A stretch of 38,692 nt of DNA from Pseudomonas sp. URMO17WK12:I2. Its GTDB lineage: Bacteria > Pseudomonadota > Gammaproteobacteria > Pseudomonadales > Pseudomonadaceae. The notes below the pieces were generated by a model. That model saw only the letters and a list, made by a program, of their open reading frames with translations. It searched no databases and had not been told where the DNA came from. Shown here one piece after another: positions 33,089 through 38,692 of the stretch; the stretch's first letter is position 1; each line of letters opens with the position of its first letter. The translations under genes were made by a program, and so were the position numbers. The DNA lies in contig NZ_QKYW01000014.1 in assembly GCF_003253735.1 (NCBI RefSeq), forward strand, positions 1 to 38,692, read 5' to 3'.

Positions 33089-33868
33089 TTACTTGCCGTA
33101 GACGTCGAAGCTGAAGTACTTGTCCTGAATGGCCTTGTACTTGCCGTTCTCGCGGATCGCCAGGATCGCCGCGCTGATCTTGTCGGCCAGCGCCTTGTCA
33201 CCCTTGCGCACGGCGATGCCCTGGCCTTCGCCGAAGTACTTCTCTTCGGTGAAATCCGGGCCTACGAAGGCGAAGCCTTTGCCGGCGTCGGTTTTCAGGA
33301 AGCCGTCCTCGATGTTCACCGAATCGGCGATGGTGCCGTCCAGGCGGCCGGCACTGAGGTCCAGGAACACTTCGTTCTGCGAGCTGTAGCGCACGATCTC
33401 GGCACCGGCTGGGGCGAAGACGTCGGTGGCGTAGCGGTCATACACGGAGGAACGCTGCACGCCGATCTTCTTGCCCTTGAGGTCGGTGGCCACGTCGTTC
33501 ATCACCGCACCGCTCTTCATCGCCAGCTTGGCAGGCGTGGCGTAGTACTTGCCGGTGAAGTCGACGGCGCGCTTGCGCTCTTCGGTGATCGACATCGAGG
33601 ACAGCACGGCGTCGAACTTGCGAACTTTCAGCGCCGGGATCAGGCCGTCGAACTCCTGCTCGATCCACTTGCACTCGACCTTCATTTCTTCACACAGGGC
33701 CACACCGATGTCGTAATCGAAGCCGGTGATGTTGCCGTCGGGAGTCTTGTAGGCGAACGGCGGGTAGGCCGCTTCGATACCGATACGCAGCGCCTTGGCC
33801 TCCTGGGCCATGGTCAGCGGCGACAGCAGGGATAGTGCCAGCGCGCCGAGCAGTGCGATCTTCTTCAT
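33089..33868 (-). CDS. aotJ: arginine/ornithine periplasmic binding protein
   Basis: This 259-residue periplasmic protein captures basic amino acids for AotQMP. The Sec signal is MKKIALLGALALSLLSPLTMA, cut before QEAK. The mature part shows the family text LRIGIEAAYPPFAYKTPDG, then ITGFDYDIGVALCEEM, the hinge region FDAVLSSMSITEERKRAVDF and KKIGVQRSSVYDRYA. Its start lies about 117 bp from the predicted -10 (33985-33990). It is the first gene of the aot operon. Confidence 0.94.
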   Translation of the reverse strand: MKKIALLGALALSLLSPLTMAQEAKALRIGIEAAYPPFAYKTPDGNITGFDYDIGVALCEEMKVECKWIEQEFDGLIPALKVRKFDAVLSSMSITEERKRAVDFTGKYYATPAKLAMKSGAVMNDVATDLKGKKIGVQRSSVYDRYATDVFAPAGAEIVRYSSQNEVFLDLSAGRLDGTIADSVNIEDGFLKTDAGKGFAFVGPDFTEEKYFGEGQGIAVRKGDKALADKISAAILAIRENGKYKAIQDKYFSFDVYGK

Positions 33869-33984
33869 GGGGAAACTCCTGACAGGGATGGGGTTTCACT
33901 GGCCTGAAGGCGGGTAAGCCGGGCCATGCAGAGGTGACGTCGCCAGCGTAGCGCAGGGCTGCGGGCGGCGCACGGAAGTGCGGC

Positions 33985-34048
33985 ATTCTAGCGATAGCGC
34001 GGCAGGCGATATTTCCTGGATGCGACAAGTAATTACAGAAGCCGGAGA
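33985..34048 (-). promoter_or_regulatory. aot promoter with candidate ArgR box
   Basis: On the minus strand TGTCGC-N8-AA (34012-34027) matches the Pseudomonas ArgR half-site. A weaker half, TCTCCG-N8-AA, occurs 21 bp upstream (34033-34048), giving the expected direct-repeat layout with 5 bp between halves. A -10 TAGAAT lies at 33985-33990. Its -35 region (34008-34013) is poor and overlaps the box, as expected for an activated promoter. Confidence 0.6.
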
Positions 34049-34130
34049 GCCGCTGCTCGCACATCTTGACAGAACAAAAATCAGCCAATCCTGACTCGTC
34101 AGTTCAGTTTGCCTTGGCAGAAAAGCACAC

Positions 34131-34158
34131 GCCCCACGCAGGAGAACCGGCGTGGGGC
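34131..34158 (-). terminator. probable acs terminator
   Basis: GCCCCACGC and GCGTGGGGC form a 9-bp stem with a 10-nt loop, 23 nt beyond the acs stop on the minus strand. A TTTT follows after seven bases. Confidence 0.6.
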
Positions 34159-34181
34159 GCTGCAGTGCGGCGTGACTCAGA

Positions 34182-36143
<1,962 letters not shown>

Positions 36144-36375
36144 TGAATCACCTCGGTTTCTTAATGTTGTTTTTCTATGCCCACAGTTGTAACCATCGCC
36201 TGCTGGCTCAACCATTCGACCATGGTCTTAACACTGCCAGATCTTGGTCGCAGCCGCTGCTGCCAGGCCTTTGTACCATCACAGCGGGCTTTTGGCGCAA
36301 TTGCGAGACGCAGCGAGCATTCTTGCCGGACGTCTTTCGCTAAGCTCTGCACAGCCATCCTGGACCCTGTAACGC

Positions 36376-37920
36376 ATGCCCTTCTCCACCCTGCGCACCC
36401 GCGGACGCGCCCGGCGCCTGAGCACCTCGCTGGCGGTCGCGGTGCTGCCCCTGCTGCTCGGTATACCCCTGATGTACTGGCAGGCCGCCACGCTATTGGA
36501 AAGCCGCGCCGCAAAAAGCGCGGCAGACTCCCGTAAACAGCTAGACGCCATGCTCGACGATGCGAGCCGCGCCGCGGGCGTGGTGCTGCCGCTCGCCGGG
36601 CAACCCTGCGAAGACGTCGCCCAGAAGCTGCGCAGCCAGGTCGCCGTCAGCCCCTTCTCGCGCTCGGTCAACCTGGTCGCCGACGGCCTGATCTATTGCA
36701 CCTCGCTGATGGGCGCCTACGAGCAAAACGAGGACACCGCCAGCTACGTCAACGGTCAGTTGCGCCTCATGGCCGGCAACCTGGTCACCCCTGACCGCGC
36801 CGTGCTGGTGTACCGGCAGGCCGCAGGCAACCACGGCGTGCTGATCGGCATCGACGGTCAGCACCTGATCAACCTGTTGCGGATCAACGGCCAGGATGTA
36901 TCGCTGCAGATCGCCGTGGGCCAGAGCTGGCTTTCCGCCAATGGCCGCGTGAGCGATGCGCCGGCCAACGGCAAGCGCGAATACGCCGTTGAGGTCAGCT
37001 CCTCACGCTACCCCTTTCAAGTCTCCGGCGGCTACTCACCCGGCGCCACCGTGCAGTACATGCAGGATCACTACCAGCCGCAGTGGTTGCTGTTCCTGAT
37101 CCTGGGCGCTCTGGCGGGCGCTGGCAGCTACCGCCTCAGCCTGCGCGCCACCTCGCCTGGAACCGCGCTCAAACGGGCCCTGGAAGCCGACGAATTCATC
37201 CCTCATTACCAGCCGGTAGTGAACGCCGAGAACGGGCACTGGCATGGCGTCGAGACACTGATGCGCTGGCAGCACCCCAGCGAGGGGCTGGTACCGCCGA
37301 ACCAGTTCATCCCCCTGGCCGAGCGCCTGGGGCTGATCGTGCCGATGACCCGCGCGCTGATGCGCCACATCCGCGAAGACTTCGCCGGCCGTGCCGAACA
37401 GCTGCCGATGGGCTTTCATATCGGCGTCAACATCACCGCAGCGCATTGCCGGAATCTGCAACTGATCGACGAGTGCCGCGACTTTCTGGCCGCCTTCGCA
37501 CCCGGGCAGATCACCCTGATCCTTGAGCTGACCGAACGGCAGATGATCACCCCCACCGAGATTACCGAGCAGTTGTTCGCCGAACTGCGCCAGCTCGGCG
37601 TGCGCATCGCCATCGACGACTTCGGCACCGGCCATTCCAGCCTGGCCTACCTGCGCGAGTTTCGTATCGACGTGCTGAAGATCGACCGCAGCTTCATTGC
37701 GATGGTCGACTCCCACGCACTGTCCCGGCACCTGCTCGACAATATCCTCGACCTGGCCACCCGCCTGCAGCTGGACCTGGTCGCCGAAGGCGTGGAAAGC
37801 GCCGAACAGGTCGCGTACCTGAGGCAACGCGGCGTGCGTTTTCTGCAGGGCTTCCATTTCGCCCGACCGATGCCCGCCGCGCCGCTGTTCGATACGCTGC
37901 GCACACCGCCGACGGTATAG
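36376..37920 (+). CDS. membrane EAL-domain cyclic-di-GMP phosphodiesterase with CSS-motif sensor
   Basis: This 514-residue protein should hydrolyse c-di-GMP. It has an N-terminal helix (residues ~17-42), a periplasmic CSS-motif domain to ~236, a second helix (~238-256) and a cytoplasmic EAL domain (~265-505). The periplasmic part has Cys78 (GQPCED) and Cys108 in a Cys-Thr-Ser motif (LIYCTSLMG), a variant of Cys-Ser-Ser; a disulfide between the two could regulate it. Catalytic residues look intact: ETLMRW, VNITAAH, LELTERQ, DDFGTGHSSLAYL, LKIDRSF, EGVE and QGFHFARP. No GGDEF domain is present. The gene is divergent from acs and is probably transcribed alone. Confidence 0.9.
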   Translation: MPFSTLRTRGRARRLSTSLAVAVLPLLLGIPLMYWQAATLLESRAAKSAADSRKQLDAMLDDASRAAGVVLPLAGQPCEDVAQKLRSQVAVSPFSRSVNLVADGLIYCTSLMGAYEQNEDTASYVNGQLRLMAGNLVTPDRAVLVYRQAAGNHGVLIGIDGQHLINLLRINGQDVSLQIAVGQSWLSANGRVSDAPANGKREYAVEVSSSRYPFQVSGGYSPGATVQYMQDHYQPQWLLFLILGALAGAGSYRLSLRATSPGTALKRALEADEFIPHYQPVVNAENGHWHGVETLMRWQHPSEGLVPPNQFIPLAERLGLIVPMTRALMRHIREDFAGRAEQLPMGFHIGVNITAAHCRNLQLIDECRDFLAAFAPGQITLILELTERQMITPTEITEQLFAELRQLGVRIAIDDFGTGHSSLAYLREFRIDVLKIDRSFIAMVDSHALSRHLLDNILDLATRLQLDLVAEGVESAEQVAYLRQRGVRFLQGFHFARPMPAAPLFDTLRTPPTV

Positions 37921-37926
37921 AACGTA

Positions 37927-37954
37927 GAAGCCCGGCGCTGCGGCCGGGCTTCTT
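37927..37954. terminator. terminator between the EAL gene and dctM
   Basis: GAAGCCCGGC and GCCGGGCTTC form a 10-bp stem with a 6-nt loop, followed by TT. It lies just after the EAL stop and faces the convergent dctM gene. Confidence 0.75.
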
Positions 37955-38020
37955 GGTATCGCGCTGGCCAGTCCGTTCAACGGCCCGTGAGCCAGAACCC
38001 TGCAGCCCTTGCTCGGGCTA

Positions 38021-38692
38021 TTACATACCCAGCCAGTTCGGCAGCGCCAGGGAAATGAACGGCACGTAGGTCACCAGGATCAGGAACGCCAGCATCACCA
38101 AGAGCCACGGCGACACGGCGCGTACCGTGCGGGTCAGCGGCATGCCGGTGACCGCCGAGGTGACGAACAGGTTGAGCCCGGTCGGCGGGGTGATCAGGCC
38201 GATCTCCATGTTCACCACCATGATGATGCCCAGGTGGATCGGGTCGATGCCCAGCTGCATGGCGATCGGAAAGAGGATCGGCGCCAGGATCAGGATGATC
38301 GCCGACGGCTCCATGAAGGTACCGGCGACCAGCAGCACGATGTTCACCACGATCAGGAACTCGATGGGGCTGAAGCCCTGGTCCACCACCCAGGCGGTGA
38401 TCGACTGCGGGATCTGCTCGGTGGTCAGCACGTGGGCGAACAGCATGGCGTTGGCGATGATGAACATCAGCACCACGCTCAGCTTGCCGGCCTCGATGAA
38501 CACCTTCGGGCACTCGCGGACGGTCATGTCCTTGTAGATGAAGATCGCCACGAAGGCGGCGTACACCGCGGCCACCGCAGCGGCCTCGGTCGGCGTGAAC
38601 ATGCCCGAGTAGATACCGCCGAGAATGATCACGATCAGCGCCAGGCCCCAGCCGGCCTTGCGCCCGGCGGTGAGGATCTCGGCCATCGAGGC
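38021..38692 (-). CDS. dctM: TRAP transporter large permease, 3' part
   Basis: This fragment (223 residues in the window, the C-terminal half) continues beyond the right edge. It encodes the large membrane subunit of a tripartite ATP-independent transporter for C4-dicarboxylates or similar acids. Family text includes IILGGIYSGMFTPTEAAAVA, VVNMEIGLITPPTGLNLFVT and the late helices ending LPNWLGM. The ATG at 38686 is internal, since the frame stays open to 38692. The companion dctP and dctQ genes are expected upstream, outside the window. Confidence 0.9.
   Translation of the reverse strand, partial: ASMAEILTAGRKAGWGLALIVIILGGIYSGMFTPTEAAAVAAVYAAFVAIFIYKDMTVRECPKVFIEAGKLSVVLMFIIANAMLFAHVLTTEQIPQSITAWVVDQGFSPIEFLIVVNIVLLVAGTFMEPSAIILILAPILFPIAMQLGIDPIHLGIIMVVNMEIGLITPPTGLNLFVTSAVTGMPLTRTVRAVSPWLLVMLAFLILVTYVPFISLALPNWLGM

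Overview
The window looks like a chromosomal segment of a Pseudomonas. It has GC-rich coding, a Pseudomonas-type rRNA leader with boxA, the smc-zipA-ligA gene order, an aotJQMP-argR operon, a HupN-type HU protein and GTGGGAGCGGGC palindromic repeats. No transposase, integrase, phage gene, CRISPR array, tRNA or plasmid gene was seen. Protein calls come from reading translated motifs, not from a database search.

Layout. Bases 1-~490 hold the promoter and leader region of an rRNA operon transcribed leftward; 16S itself lies off the left edge. Bases 560-6640 form a quinate/shikimate catabolic locus: aroQ and a quinate/shikimate dehydrogenase on +, a TetR regulator and quiC on -, and an MHS-type transporter on +. 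Together these encode uptake and every step from quinate or shikimate to protocatechuate. A related palindromic motif occurs upstream of both aroQ and quiC and is a candidate operator. An EamA exporter follows (6645-7526), then a poorly coding stretch with a possible decayed gene (7731-~7974), and the 4.5S SRP RNA gene (8267-8368, -) with a promoter and leader hairpin.

Bases 8813-18345 carry hupN, an OPT-family transporter, a REP pair, and the housekeeping genes ligA, zipA and smc (all -). Bases 18345-22766 carry an MFS transporter, guanine deaminase, a DUF2383 stress protein and moaA. Bases 23139-27984 carry a terminal-oxidase locus: a HemJ/CopD-like membrane protein, a divergent DUF2231 membrane protein, a lipoprotein subunit II with a CuA site and a C-terminal cytochrome c, a fused subunit I+III, and a 117-residue two-helix protein. 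This is the least conventional module in the window and the best candidate for a poorly described system.

Bases 28080-38692 hold a DASS/SLC13 carboxylate transporter, the arginine/ornithine uptake operon aotJQMP-argR (-, apparently without aotO) with a candidate ArgR box and a hairpin after aotJ, acetyl-CoA synthetase (-), a membrane EAL phosphodiesterase with a CSS-type redox sensor (+), and the 3' part of a TRAP transporter dctM gene (-) that runs off the right edge.

Most of the window is ordinary chromosomal metabolism. The points that deserve a second look are the oxidase module, the shared operator motif, the metal triad kept in the second domain of QuiC, the decayed ORF next to ffs, and several regulatory hairpins.
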